DNA of 64,000 bases from Dirofilaria immitis (taxonomy: Eukaryota > Nematoda > Chromadorea > Rhabditida > Onchocercidae): positions 1 through 64,000 of the forward strand of contig JAKNDB010000064.1 in NCBI GenBank assembly GCA_024305405.1, written 5' to 3'. A program made the translations under genes and the position numbers. Numbering within the stretch: the first letter of the stretch is position 1; each line of letters opens with the position of its first letter. This document shows positions 39,341 through 51,762 of the stretch, piece by piece. The notes under the pieces were generated by a model that was given only the letters and a program-made list of their open reading frames with translations, was not told where the DNA came from and did no database searches.

Positions 39341-40044
39341 ACTACAATGAGATCGTTTTTTCTTCAATTCTTCAGTTCGAATTTACGATTTCTGATAGAT
39401 TTATCATATCTCATTTTTACCTTATTCTTCTTCCAAAATTTTATCTTTTCATTGATTGCTGAGAAAAAATACTCATACAATAATTTAAAAGTGAAGAATG
39501 ACAGTTGAGAGAAAATAAAGAATTATTAAAAAAATTGGATGATGAAAATAGGTTTATTCATATATTGAAGCTTCAGAAAAATTTTAAAAAATTAAAATAG
39601 AAAGTGGATTCTGGTAAATGCAATATTCTGACGGTATAATTTAATGCCATGATCTGATTCAAAAATGCTTTGCTATTCTTTATAAACCAATACCCTTAAA
39701 ATTTCTTGTTTTGATTCGTTGAAATAGATGAAACGAATTTGTTTTGTAGATTAATTTTTATATTATCATAAAGACACATTGTTCACAGCACATTTTATCA
39801 TTTTTCTGTTTTCTTTAATGGTCGGTCATCATTATTTGTTGATTAGATAGTATGCATGCAATGAAATGAATTTTAACGTAAAAAAATTCTTCACCGCCCG
39901 TCTTTCAGTATTTTTTTTTCTTTTTCACAATGCCAGTCAAATGCGCTGAAGAATTTCATTCGAACATTTTTATGTGATTTTTATTAATATTATAATGACA
40001 TAGCGATCTTTTACTATGTATTATTAATGTTGTGGCGTATTTAA
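39341..40044. other. Convergent 3' intergenic region (PDZ gene / rhomboid)
   Basis: Carries AATAAA for the PDZ gene at 39514-39519 and, on the minus strand, AATAAA (TTTATT at 39980-39985) about 60 bp beyond the rhomboid stop. No other feature. Confidence 0.6.
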
Positions 40045-43000
40045 TTAATAATCCCTAAAATCTGTATAAAAATCATCAGTATCTACTAAATTTGGTTCAT
40101 TTTTACAATGTATCGTATCCCAAGTTGCTTTCGAGAATGGATTCACAAAAATGACCATTACTGTTAGGAATAAAAAAATGATACCAAATAATACAAGTGA
40201 CACGATCATAAGTATTCGCTCCCAATGTAAGACCTAAATAAAAAATGTCAACATAAAACTACGAATTTGATCATATTAAAATGTTAGAAACAGAAGAAGA
40301 CTGAAGTGGATAAACTGTTTATCCTATTACTTTATATCAAAACAGTTTATTGCTAACATTTTAGGTTTATTGTCTTTCTGTACAAATTTAGCTTAATAAA
40401 TTGAAGCTAGATTCAAATTGAAAGCATAAATATGACGAAGGTAATATATACTACTGTGCTAGATATCAAATCACAGTAGGATCAAACGTAATATGAAACA
40501 AATCATTTTGTTTGCGAATATTTAAATTATTATTCACATAAAATTAAGCCATTTACCTTAAGATTATGTAAAATGACGACACCCATAAGTATACCAGTAA
40601 CAGTGCCAGCAATATGAGCAGTGTACGATACGCGATCGCATTCGTCCAGTTGAAAACGACGATAAACAGTCAATGTCGTGTCGGCAAGAACATACGCAGA
40701 AATAATAAATAATCTAATTAGTCGAAACGGCATTTCGGCCCAATTCTATAATCTAATTAATTGAGAAGTAATTTTAATTTCAAATATATTTCGAAAATAA
40801 ATATCCGTAGTAATCGAAATTTCTTATCCGTCCTACTAGACAATAATGATGCATAATCCGACAAAGTGCACTATTATCGTGGGATGTGAAAACATTAGAT
40901 ATACACAACATGGCAATTACTAGCTTGCAAAATTGGGCCATTCTTTTTCTTTTTTTTCCTGTTTATGCCTCACTTGTAACACTTCTTTAAGTAAAAAAAC
41001 AGAAACAAGGTAGGACTTACAACTATAAGATTCGAAAGATGAGCACCTATTAAGGCATAAACACCGGCAGAACAACCAATCAAATAAACGGATGGGTCAA
41101 GCACATACTGCAGTAGTGCTCCTATATTATTGAAAATGGAATTATTAACCATTAAAATGTTATCAAACACAGTAATTAAGTTCACTATATAATATATTTA
41201 AAAGAAACTATGAAATGGAAGAAAATCCATTAGATTCATTCATTAGTATTTAATTGTGAAAGCAAATTATTATAGTACTAAATTTTTGAAGTACCGATAG
41301 CTTAATCATTGGATTAAACATAATGGTTCGATAATGCCTTTATACAGTTGTTTTGGGTATACTTTCGAGAATATAGCACTAAATCAATGAATAATTACCT
41401 AAGCAAACAGCTAATAGATAGATAACTGCTATACGCCACATTTTATGGACCAACTCCAATGGCACGCCAATCAATAATTGAACGATAACATTCGGCAATA
41501 GATGAAGTATGCTAAAATAATTTTAAATTTATATGAATTCTAAATTCTAATTATAAAATAGAACATAAAATGAATTTGTTGATAGATTGAAAAAGTTCAA
41601 ACTTTCCTTCTGGAATTGCTATTTTCTTTTAAATATAGAGTAATTAAATGAAGTAAAACGAACCCTTGATGCACAAATTGGTAACTGAAAAATCGCCAAG
41701 CCTGATAACGAACGGTTGGTGCAAATAAGAATGGTCCAATTGTTCCATCAACCCAACAACCAGCGCAATAAGTAAACGGATTCTCTGATTGTCCATACAT
41801 ATAATATACAAAAGTAGCTACCTATAATTTTCACTAAGCAGAGAAATATATGCACTTGCAAAAATCTTTTACAAAAGAGCAAAATAGGTAGCTATTTCTG
41901 TATATTATAATACCTTCCAAAACTATACGGTGTCGCATTTCAGTGTATTTCTTGATTTGAAATAGCTAAAATGGCAAAAAACGTGATATAACTATTAGCT
42001 TGAGAAATTCTAACAACCTCATTTTCTTACCAGCGGTAGTAGCAAAGATTCGACATCATCCCATTTAAACTATTCCGTTTCTGGTTTTTTTCACTTATTT
42101 ATATTCTATCATTGAGTGAGTTATCCTTTCTAGAAGTGCATATTTTTCAACTGACAAAATAAAATTACCTGTAATAGTGAGATACTTAAAACAAATACTG
42201 GCGGAGGAAGACAATTGTACTCATCAATATATGTGTGCACAGTCGGTCGATCGGTTTTAGCGATTACTGTATCAGCTACTGAATACATCAATATTTTTAG
42301 TTTTTTCGTCTGTGCATCTGCCGATGTAACCTGTTTTTATAAACATAAATTATATTATTTAAAGTTAATCAAATTTCAAAATGCAATCGGGATCTGAGTA
42401 ATGAAACTAGAATGAATCTGAATAAGAAAAATTCTAGCGTAATAAAAAATAACATACTAATTGTGAGAATTCGTTGAAATCAAGAACATTATCGCGATTT
42501 TTGTCAGCTTCCTTTAGAAGCAAGTGGATTTGTTTCCCGCTTAATTCAATCTACGGAAAAAAATAAATAATTCATCTGACTCGTTTAATTTTTATTTAAA
42601 AATAGAAGATTCATTTCATTACAGCTTGAAAGCATATAATAATAAACTTACCTTTTTCCTGTTAAAGTTATCATTTAATAAATGATGAATTTCGTTCAGT
42701 GCTATTATCCCATCACCATCAGTATCAAGCTATAATAAGTAAATAAATTCTTTGCTGATTCTTTTTCATTTCTATTCAGTGATTTGAATAACAACCACAT
42801 ACACATTAGAAACAATTTTAAAGATGAAAGGAAAATTTTTCATATCGAAATGTTTTTGTCATTTTAAAGATTTTTTCTGACAATATTTTAGAAATATTAC
42901 TATTTTGAAAGTATAGAATATTTATCGCAGTTCTAAAATAAAATGGACAAACTTTATTCAGTTTTAACCAGAAATTCTTATTATCATAAATAATAGCAAG

Positions 43001-43083
43001 CAAAAATTCATAATTTAAAGAAGGCCAAAAACCTTATCAAATTCTTGAGCAATGATTTCTTGCGCTGATCGTTTGTTGACCAT
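40045..43083 (-). CDS. EF-hand rhomboid-related serine protease (RHBDL type)
   Basis: Nine exons: 43083-43033, 42729-42652, 42550-42458, 42330-42169, 41821-41664, 41511-41399, 41121-41021, 40745-40557 and 40233-40045. All phases agree and give about 377 residues. N-terminal EF-hands: DTDGDGIIALNE (exon 2) and DKNRDNVLDFNEF (exon 3). The rhomboid core has YNCLPPPVF, YQAWRFFSYQFVHQG, then HLLPN...QLLIGVPLE with the oxyanion His/Asn, the catalytic serine in GCSAGVYAL, and the catalytic histidine in YTAHIAGTVTG. All key residues are present, so it should be an active intramembrane protease that cleaves transmembrane substrates, with calcium possibly acting through the EF-hands. A last hydrophobic helix precedes an acidic tail. 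The start at 43083 is the first ATG after the AT-rich tract; an upstream ATG at 43335 would translate an (ATT)n microsatellite. Confidence 0.93.
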
Positions 43084-43117
43084 TTGAATGTGATATATGT
43101 AGGCAATATTAATAAAG

Positions 43118-43154
<37 letters not shown>

Positions 43155-43371
43155 CAATAATATTAATGATAATAATATAAATATTACTAATATAATAGTG
43201 GAATGAGTAATAATATGACGTTGTTGTGGACACAATAATAAAAACTGTGGGAGGAAGCTTGATGAAGGACGACGAAATAAGCTTTCTTCTTTCACTTCCT
43301 TCTTTTGAATATATTCTTTTAGCTAGTATTGACAAGGCTCATATTGATATTAAATTTATCAGCTGAGAAAA

Positions 43372-43411
<40 letters not shown>

Positions 43412-44870
43412 CACACACATACACATACACATACACAAAAAGTAAAAATAGTTTAGGCATACATACACTTAATACATACTTGGCTTTCGTTCCCATATAT
43501 ACCATTCATCCATTCTATCACCGTCTCTATGACATTTTTAAAAAGCATTAACCATCCATCCATCCATCTATCCATCCATCCATCCATCCATCCATCCATC
43601 CCTGCATCTATGCTTCCATCCATCCATCCATTCTTCCATCAATTCATTTTAATTATCGAATAATATTTGCCATTGTAACATTATTGTTCCATCATTCTGA
43701 CTCTTTTTCGTCATGCAATCAACAAATAATTTATTCACTGTAAAACGCTCTTCGAATTCATCAAATAGCATATTTAAACAATCGGCAATTTATATATAAA
43801 TAAGGAGAATTCAAAAAAAGAAGATAAAATATTGTGTAAACAAGCAAAAGGTGAAGTGATAAATTATGAAAACGAATGCTAATACTTTCTCACATATTTA
43901 CGATTTCTTCCAAAGATGGAAAATTTATGAAGAGCCTACATTTTGGAAATGAATTTTTCTTCATTATCGAATAATGAGAAAAAGTACCGCAAGTAACATT
44001 GATAATATTTATCAGTGATAAATATTATCAATGTTATCATCCACCAAATCAAGATTAGTCACCAAATTATAAAAATCAATAAAAAGCAATGTGGATTATC
44101 TTTTGAAAGTCAATTTTATATGAACAACAAGTTATTCTTACATTCCTATTTCAAATTAAGTTTAACATCAATGTATGATTCTGCTCTATTACGTCAGTTA
44201 CATTCTCGAAATAAAATTATAATATTTAATATTTCTTTATTATTATCAATCAAGCAAATATACGATTTATAAGAAATAATTTCAGACGGGAATTTTTCAA
44301 AAATCACAGAACTTTGACCCTACCGAGTAACAGAGCTTTTAAGATAACAAATGTCATCCTGTTGTCCCTATTTCTTTAAGCTTTACCTTTCTCCTACCCT
44401 CTCTTCTCACTCTCCTGCAGCTCTGATCTTTCGTAAAAACTATTACTTGCGCTTTTCCGTTGCAATACTTCGGTTAAAAGCGCGCCCAATGAGAATTTAA
44501 ATTTATGCCTGAATAGTCGAGTGATGGGTGATTTGCGTATTATACGTAGGCATTTTATCAGTTATAGAATATCTTGCGTAAATCGTATAGCGTGGAATCT
44601 GTAAGGAAATATTCAAATTTCCATGTTATAATATTACGATATATACGTAGGCATTTTATCAGTTGTAGAATATGTTATAATATTACGATATAGAATTGTA
44701 TGGTATTGCGTAGTACTACCGAAATCTTTTTTCCTTAATATCATATAATAATATATTGCTCTTTTTTGATATTAACGTCAAAGATACCATAATAAAATGC
44801 TAAGTTTTGTCGTGATATTTGCGTAAAATTTTCTACAAGATGATTTTTTCTTTCAGAATCTTTTCATAAG
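43084..44870. promoter_or_regulatory. Divergent intergenic region rich in microsatellites
   Basis: Separates the rhomboid gene (minus) from the PMF1 gene (plus). Contains (AAT)n-type repeats at about 43118-43148, (AC)n at 43376-43408, (CATC)n at about 43555-43630, a perfect palindrome with 21-bp arms at 43994-44036, and a duplicated 'tacgtaggcattttatcagt' at about 44548 and 44643. The acceptor tttcag at 44851-44856 is a probable spliced-leader site for the PMF1 gene. Confidence 0.6.
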
Positions 44871-46440
44871 ATGTCTACTGAATCGTTGTATGCTGCAGTA
44901 AACGAAGTTCTAAAGAAACTTGTAGGAGAAGCAATAGCAGCAGAGAAATGTGTGAAGATCATTGATAGAACAACTAAAAAAAGGTTTTAATTTGTAAAGA
45001 TAAGAATGAACTTTTACGAAATCATTTAATATTCTTCTTCTATACATCTCAAAAAAATATTTCAAAGTTTTTAGATTTTTAAAAATTTGAAAACTTCAAT
45101 ATAAATTCCATTAACTGTTTCTTTTGGAATCAGTCTCGACATTCCTTTAATAAAAAATGAAACATTATGAAAAATTCCATTTTTACAGTTTAATGTTTAT
45201 TCCATACTATTGAAAAATTTCTTTTTTTTCTATAATAATGAATAAAACACTCGAGATGTTATCAGCACTGGATTGCTGCACAATAATATATTTATTATTT
45301 TCCGCCATTCAAAATCATTTTATTCCGTCTTCATATTATTTTGGATGATTATAGATTGATTCTGAAAGAATGGACGAAATTCTTGCAACTGCAAAGGAAG
45401 AACTGCAAGAATCAGTGCTGGAAGGTGTCAGTCGGGTGATTCACAATGATGAGGTAAACAAGCCAATAGGACAAGATTATTTGTCGAAATTTCAGCGATT
45501 TTTTTTTCAAGATAAAATCTATTTTTAGTTCAATCTTCCAAATTCATATTTCCTATTTTTGAAGCAACAGCTGAGTCTCTTTGTTAATAATTGGTCATTT
45601 TTGTTCCGCTTCTGAATTACGTCCTTGCAAGTTTCAGTGTAATCTTGAACCTAAATTGCTATATTTTGTAGGTCCTTGAAGGAATGATCAAATTGAAAAA
45701 TCTTATTGAGGAGTCACCGAAAGAAGTTAAAGGTACTATTTCTGTATTACCAAAGGCACGAAGTACTCGATTATGATTATACAATACCTATGCAAACCGT
45801 TATTTTATGAGCATACTCATTAAAATACTTCTTCAGAAATAAAGCTAATACTCACTTGTTCAAAAGGGAAGCAAATATTAGCCGCTTTGAAACTTGTTTT
45901 AACTAGATACAGATTTCAGTTCCAGATTTTCAAGTTTATCTTCTGTTTTCTTTGACAGCTTCACTGTCTGCCATCCGTGATGAATTTATCAAAGAGTGCA
46001 TAACCTCCGTAATTTCAGGATGGCGACCAAGTGGTATCCCCTCGAATGACATTACCGGTCACTTACAACCAGTTATGACTAATATTGAGAAGAATTTGAT
46101 TCAGTTACGAACGAAATTGGAAGCTGAAATTGATGCAAGCAATATTTTATGTGTTGCTATTCATTCTTTTGCATAAAAAAAAACGGTCTCTAGAGATTGC
46201 AAAAGAATTTGATTTTTCTAAATTCGATTGCCTGCATTTGGGAATTATTCAACATTCTTTTCATGGATTCGTATAAAGATTAAGAGAATATGCGACTGAT
46301 ACAAATCAATGTTGTTTTTCAATCTAAGCAATTATTATTTTCAGAAGAAACGGATTTTCTATAAGGAAACTGAAAGCAGAGCTCAAGCACTGATGCGAGA
46401 AGCACCGTTTTGTAACCATATTATACACTCGCTGCCATGA
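44871..46440 (+). CDS. pmf1: PMF1/Nnf1-like kinetochore MIS12-complex subunit
   Basis: Five exons, 44871-44983, 45369-45453, 45672-45732, 45959-46152 and 46345-46440, join in phase to 182 residues. Human PMF1 (Nnf1) is about 205 residues and is a coiled-coil subunit of the MIS12 complex, linking centromeric chromatin to the outer kinetochore. Diagnostic is SGWRPSGIP followed by an acidic/polar residue pair and a helical region (exon 4), as in PMF1. Ahead of it, exons 2-3 give a helical segment (MDEILATAKEELQES...VLEGMIKLKNLIEESP) matching the region before that motif in PMF1. The C-terminus is predicted coiled coil. The ATG is 14 bases after a tttcag acceptor, consistent with trans-splicing. 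The donor of exon 4 (TGT/GTTGCT) is the weakest call; the alternative GT two bases earlier would create a stop. Confidence 0.8.
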
Positions 46441-48594
46441 ATCGAATGGTTTGATCATTTATCTTTCTTGCTTTTTCGGTTTTTGGTGCATTTTTTTCCT
46501 AATCATTCAAAGAGCCTTAATCCCTAAAATACGTATTTCCAGTTTCACATCGTTTTCGTTTTCGAGCAAAAATATCATTTAAATACTTTTGAAAGAAGTA
46601 TTGCTCAGCATTTGTTATGACATCTTAAATTGGCTTTGCTATGGAATTCACTGTGAAATTACTGTAAAATTTACAATTTTTCCGATAATTAACGTAAATT
46701 TTGTTCCGCATTATACCTGAGGATGAATAAGGTTTAAGAATTCAGTGTTTGAATAGTCATGTTTCGGAGTTTCGTCTCATCGATTTAAAGAAAACGTTTG
46801 AGCGACTGTTTCCAAAAAATATTGTCCATAATTCATTAAAAAATGATTGATTTATTTTCGGATTTTTATTCTAATTTTTCCCACGCTTCAATCTTTTTCT
46901 AACCTTATTGCGAATGGTTATTCCCCAAAAATCTCTCTATCGTTAGAGAAATTTTAGACAATGATTTATCTCAAGTACGCTATATTTAAGTTGCACTTTT
47001 CACTTGTATTCTAAGTTTATTGACTAAAAAGATTGCTGCAAAACCTATACCTGATATTTAAAGAATAACTGTTTATTTGGTCGCAATAGCATTATTGACT
47101 GTTTCACTTCTTCCTCGTTTTTTGTCTTTTTTGCCATTCCTATAGATTCAGAATAAATTTTGAAGTTCCAATTTTTTGGCTAAATGGTAGAATTATTATG
47201 ATGCTGTCATTATATACAATTTAGTGACTGTTACAACTTGCCTATTTGTGAACAACTTGCCCATTGCCAGTCGAAATTTCTAAAGTCTTACAATATTCGA
47301 ATTTCGAATTTAAAAGAAAATTATTCCCGCGTTCTTTCTGATACTGCTGATTTAAATTATATTGAAATTCTTGAAAAATTTTCACAACGGAGAGACGTTA
47401 AAATACTCATAATCAAAATTTTTCGGAAATTTATTTTTTCATCTTTGAGAATGTTTCTTTTTCCTATGACGGAAATCAAAGCTATGGTAAAAAACTGCAG
47501 GCACACAGCTAATTTATTTTAAAAAATCAATAATTTTTTTGTTTTATTACTGAAATGTTCTCTTCCATTCGTCAATTCTCGATATCCGAATGTTTTCATG
47601 TAAATAAAGATTTACAGTTGAATTCACTTTATAGTTGAATTCACTTGCTAAGTCATCAGATTATCCAAACATCACTAATTCTGACGACTTCAATCTTGCT
47701 CTCATTATTCTCCATTTCTCCCGCTCTATCCCAAAAAAAAGAGTAAAATTATTTGTGAGACATTTGAATAGTATTTGTTCGTTTGATGAATCAAAACTAA
47801 TAATTTGCTTATATTAAAAGTCTAGTGAATTGTTAGTCGTATGAAAGCAGTAAAATAGTCTCAGTTAAGAATCTCGAGTAATATAAAATTAGCAAAAATG
47901 TTTCTAGTAACACAAATCAACAAGATTAGATGTCGATATCGCAGAATCAAGCAATCTTCATATATGGAAGAGAATATCAAGAAGATCACGCGCAAAGTCG
48001 ACAACTGGAGTTAAAAACTCGCCATAGAAATGATATGTTTGGCAAGCAAATATTTATAATTAAACTAATAATTGAGAAACATTTTACAAGACAAAAGCAG
48101 ATACGTTACTAAATGATTCAATTTTTTTTTTTTAATTAGCGTAACTTCTATACAAAAGCAAATTTAGTACGCCCAAATGATATGTGTATTCTATTTACAA
48201 GTTACAAACTAATAATACAATTTCTTGATAAATAATTACAGTGTGAAAAAATAGCAAGCAATCACAAATATATAAGTCATGTTTCCTTGTAATTCTGGGT
48301 GTCATAAATTTGTAGCTTCCAGAAATAGTGATGAAAATTCCAAAAGTTAATAAATTAAAAGAGAAATGATACCTTCCTAAAGGAAGGAAATTCCAAATAT
48401 TTTCAGAAATTAAGAAATTGGAAGAAAATGTGAGCTTTTTGAAGTCTTTTAAATATTTGTAAAATCGTGATTTCTCAAAGCAAAAAGTCGACATAAGCAA
48501 TCAATCTATAATGCCATAAAGATAATAAAAGAAACCCTTAATTTCTCATCGTTTCCTTAAAAACTATAAATTTCTTGCAGTTTATCACAAATTT
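46441..48594. other. Convergent intergenic region (PMF1 / CYLD)
   Basis: About 2.1 kb without a supported gene. A 94-codon plus-strand open frame (47238-47522) and a 101-codon minus-strand one (48195-48500) have no motif, splice context or homology I can see. Probably 3' untranslated regions and spacer. Confidence 0.5.
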
Positions 48595-51500
48595 CTAATC
48601 TAGAAAAAGCAAAAAGGATTTATGAGAAAAACGCGATAAATTGAGACCTTCATTTTTGTTCTCTTCATCTGTATAGAAGCAAATGTAGCAATCACTCAAT
48701 AAACGCATCAAATCTGAATCGCTTTCAACATCATTCGGCAAATGTCCTTCCCGGTTGATACAGTCACGAACTCTACACCAACCGGTGTCACTCAGCCAAT
48801 TTGACATCTTTTCACATAATTTTACCTGAATTTACAGAATTACATCCAAAATAAGAAATCCTGATGTGCTCAAAATTCCCAGAAACTACGCTGCTTATCA
48901 TAAATTATTAAGGACTATATCTCAGAAACTTCGATAATTTTTCGTTACCGGTATTAATATAATCATTCATTGAATATGATCAAATAAGATCTGTGTACTT
49001 ATTTCATTTCATCAATTGCAGTTGAATTGTTAATTAATAATTCGGAGTTCTATAGAGCAAAAAAGAACGAAACACAAATGACCTGTGGAACATTAAAGCC
49101 ATCAGAAAGACCCACTCGATCGGCCATTGAATCGAAAAATACCCACTTATTAGCATAAAGAGCATGCACGAATGCTACATAATGAGAAGTTTCGATACAA
49201 AGAACAGATGCAAGCTGGAGCTTCTTTTGTGGTACCTGCATTCGACGAGAAAGTGACAAAGATGATGATACTGAAAACGAATTATTGCTGGCGGATAACT
49301 GCTGTGGTTGGTGATCTAAACCATTGTGGGTTTGTTCATAACATATACCACAATATGTTACCTGAAATTCGATTAATTTAAGCAATTTTTGGAAATTTTA
49401 TTTTGAAAAAAAGCAATGAATCCTTAATAATTTACTCATGAAAATCATTTCAAAGTATTTAAAAGACTCATATATATACTAAGTCTCCAATAACATACAA
49501 AAACAAAAAACTACAAAGATTTTGGATTTTCAAAAATAAGCTCACCTCACGAATGAAAACTTCCTCGTTAAGAAACATTCAGGACACATCATATCAGCAC
49601 GTTTGCCACAATTTATACAGGGTCGTTTACCTATAAATATACTTATAATGAATACCAATTTTTAATTAATCAGAAATATTGCTTCGAAATCATAAAAAGG
49701 CCACAAAAACTTTTTTGATTGCAGGTAAAATTTTTCGTACCAATTTAAATAGAACAATGTGAAGCTGAATATATATTCTCACTGTCGGAATTAGTTTGGA
49801 ATATGAAGTTGAACTTTGGTAAAGATCTTTCCAGAAGTAAATATGGAAAGTAAGAATTTAATAGAATAGTAATTCGACAATATATTCCCAAAAAAAAATT
49901 TATTTTAAATACGAAAATAGCTTGCCTTCATAAATAAGATGAGTAATATCCACTTCCTGAGGCGGAAATATTTTATCAAAAACTTTTTGTTGCCCATAAC
50001 GTGGCAGTTGAAGGATCAAAATTTTAGGTTCCTGAAACAAAAATCAATATCTCGACTTGCAATGAAAAACCATCTAATAAGTAGTAATTTTCAAAAATAA
50101 GAATAAACCGATAGAAAGCTAATCGGAAATGCCCAATCGTTTAATGCATACTTTTCTACAAATAGCTCAATTTTAAGATATCGATTAGTCAGCTTTCAAT
50201 GACATAAATTGTGACTTAAAATAAAAATGAAGTTTTTTTGATCATAAAAGCAACTGAAAAAATTACTGAAATTAAAAAATCAAAAATATCGTTTTCATGT
50301 TTACTAGTTGTTCTGAACCAAGATTTCGAAATAACTTTCTCAGATCTTCTAAACTGACCCAAGAATAAGTGAAATATTAATATGCCAACAAAAGAACAAC
50401 ATTCGGTGTAAAAGGTGTAAAAATAAGAGAGAAATATTATCAGTAGCAATATATGTCCCGTTTTTGTCAATCATATTATAAGTTCCGGATCAAATTTCAA
50501 ATGTCTCAGTGTTTGGATAAAATTTAAAAATTTGGAAGTTGGCAGAGCAACGCACGCCTTTTGAGAAAATAATTATTACTATTGTCGACTAGATTAAAGA
50601 ATCATAATATTCCAAAAAAAAATATTTACTGGAAACAAATCTTACACAAGCGAATTGAATATTAGATGCAAAAAGTGATCTTTCGAGAAGTGCTTGCACA
50701 CTGATAAGTCGACGTTGTTCTTCGCTCCAAAGATCTTCCGTTATTAACGGGCATATATATGCTGGATTTGTTTTGCCATCTGTTGTATTCCTATACGGTG
50801 ACCAATTCAGTATATGAATAATTTAAAAGATAATTTTTTAAATAATCCAAACAAAATTGTGTATACGAATGTTACTAGAAATCAAAATAAGACTTTACTG
50901 GACAAATTTCTGCAGAAGAACTCGTCATGTCATAAAACACATCCTAAGAAAAGAATTCGAATCTTCGATTAAAGTTAACAACCACAATCTCTTTCAAAAT
51001 TATACCATCCCTAACTCATAAAGAAAAAGAAGTGTTACCTCATGACAACAAACGGTTCCACCCGTAAAACTGTATTAAATAGAGCATTAAGTAATTCTTC
51101 AGGATCTTTTTCATCAGTTGTCAAACCTCCCATTTTAGGTATCAACATTTCCAATAATCGTCGTAATTTTAACACGTGATCAGCTCGAACAAAATGAAAC
51201 CTGAATTAAACAATTTGTGATATTTTTCATTAAAATCTCAAATTTAAATAAAAGCATTAAAAATGAAAAAACAGTCAGAAACAATAGAATAAAATAAAAG
51301 TAAAAAATAACTTAAGAACAAACTTTCTTAAAGGATAAACAATTTCGGTTTTCAAGATATCAGTGACTTCTGTATGAATTGAATCAGCTTCAGTTTCACA
51401 TTTGCTTTCCAGTATGCTAAATAAATTTATACATTTATTGAAAAGCTTACTTTTTTAAAAAAGAAAACAAAAATTAGAAAAAGACTGATATTTATATATT

Positions 51501-51725
51501 GGAAAAGGCAAAGCTTTTACTCAAAAATTGATTGCAATTAAACAGAGACAAATTTCTCTATCAGGAGGCAGCTGCAAAACATACACTATCTTTTGCTTCC
51601 AAATTTTAAATCGATCAAAATTATTTTTGTTAATATAAATATTATCTCAGTTTTCTCACTGTCTACACACTTCTCCAACATTATTCCTAATCTATAGATT
51701 CATATGCCACTGTTTGTAATATATA

Positions 51726-51762
<37 letters not shown>

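Noticed and set aside
43008..43335. Long N-terminal extension of the rhomboid with an isoleucine run
   Set aside because: It is the translation of an (ATT)n microsatellite; ATG 43083 gives a normal N-terminus just before the first EF-hand.
44015..44272. 85-codon plus-strand frame
   Set aside because: It starts within the palindrome, has low-complexity composition and no splice or family evidence.
47238..47522. 94-codon plus-strand frame between PMF1 and CYLD
   Set aside because: Lies in a convergent 3' region, with no motif, acceptor or homology recognised.
49550..49630. Frameshift in CYLD at the zinc-region exon
   Set aside because: Using the donor GTGAGG six bases earlier than the first one noticed restores phase, so no sequence error is needed here.
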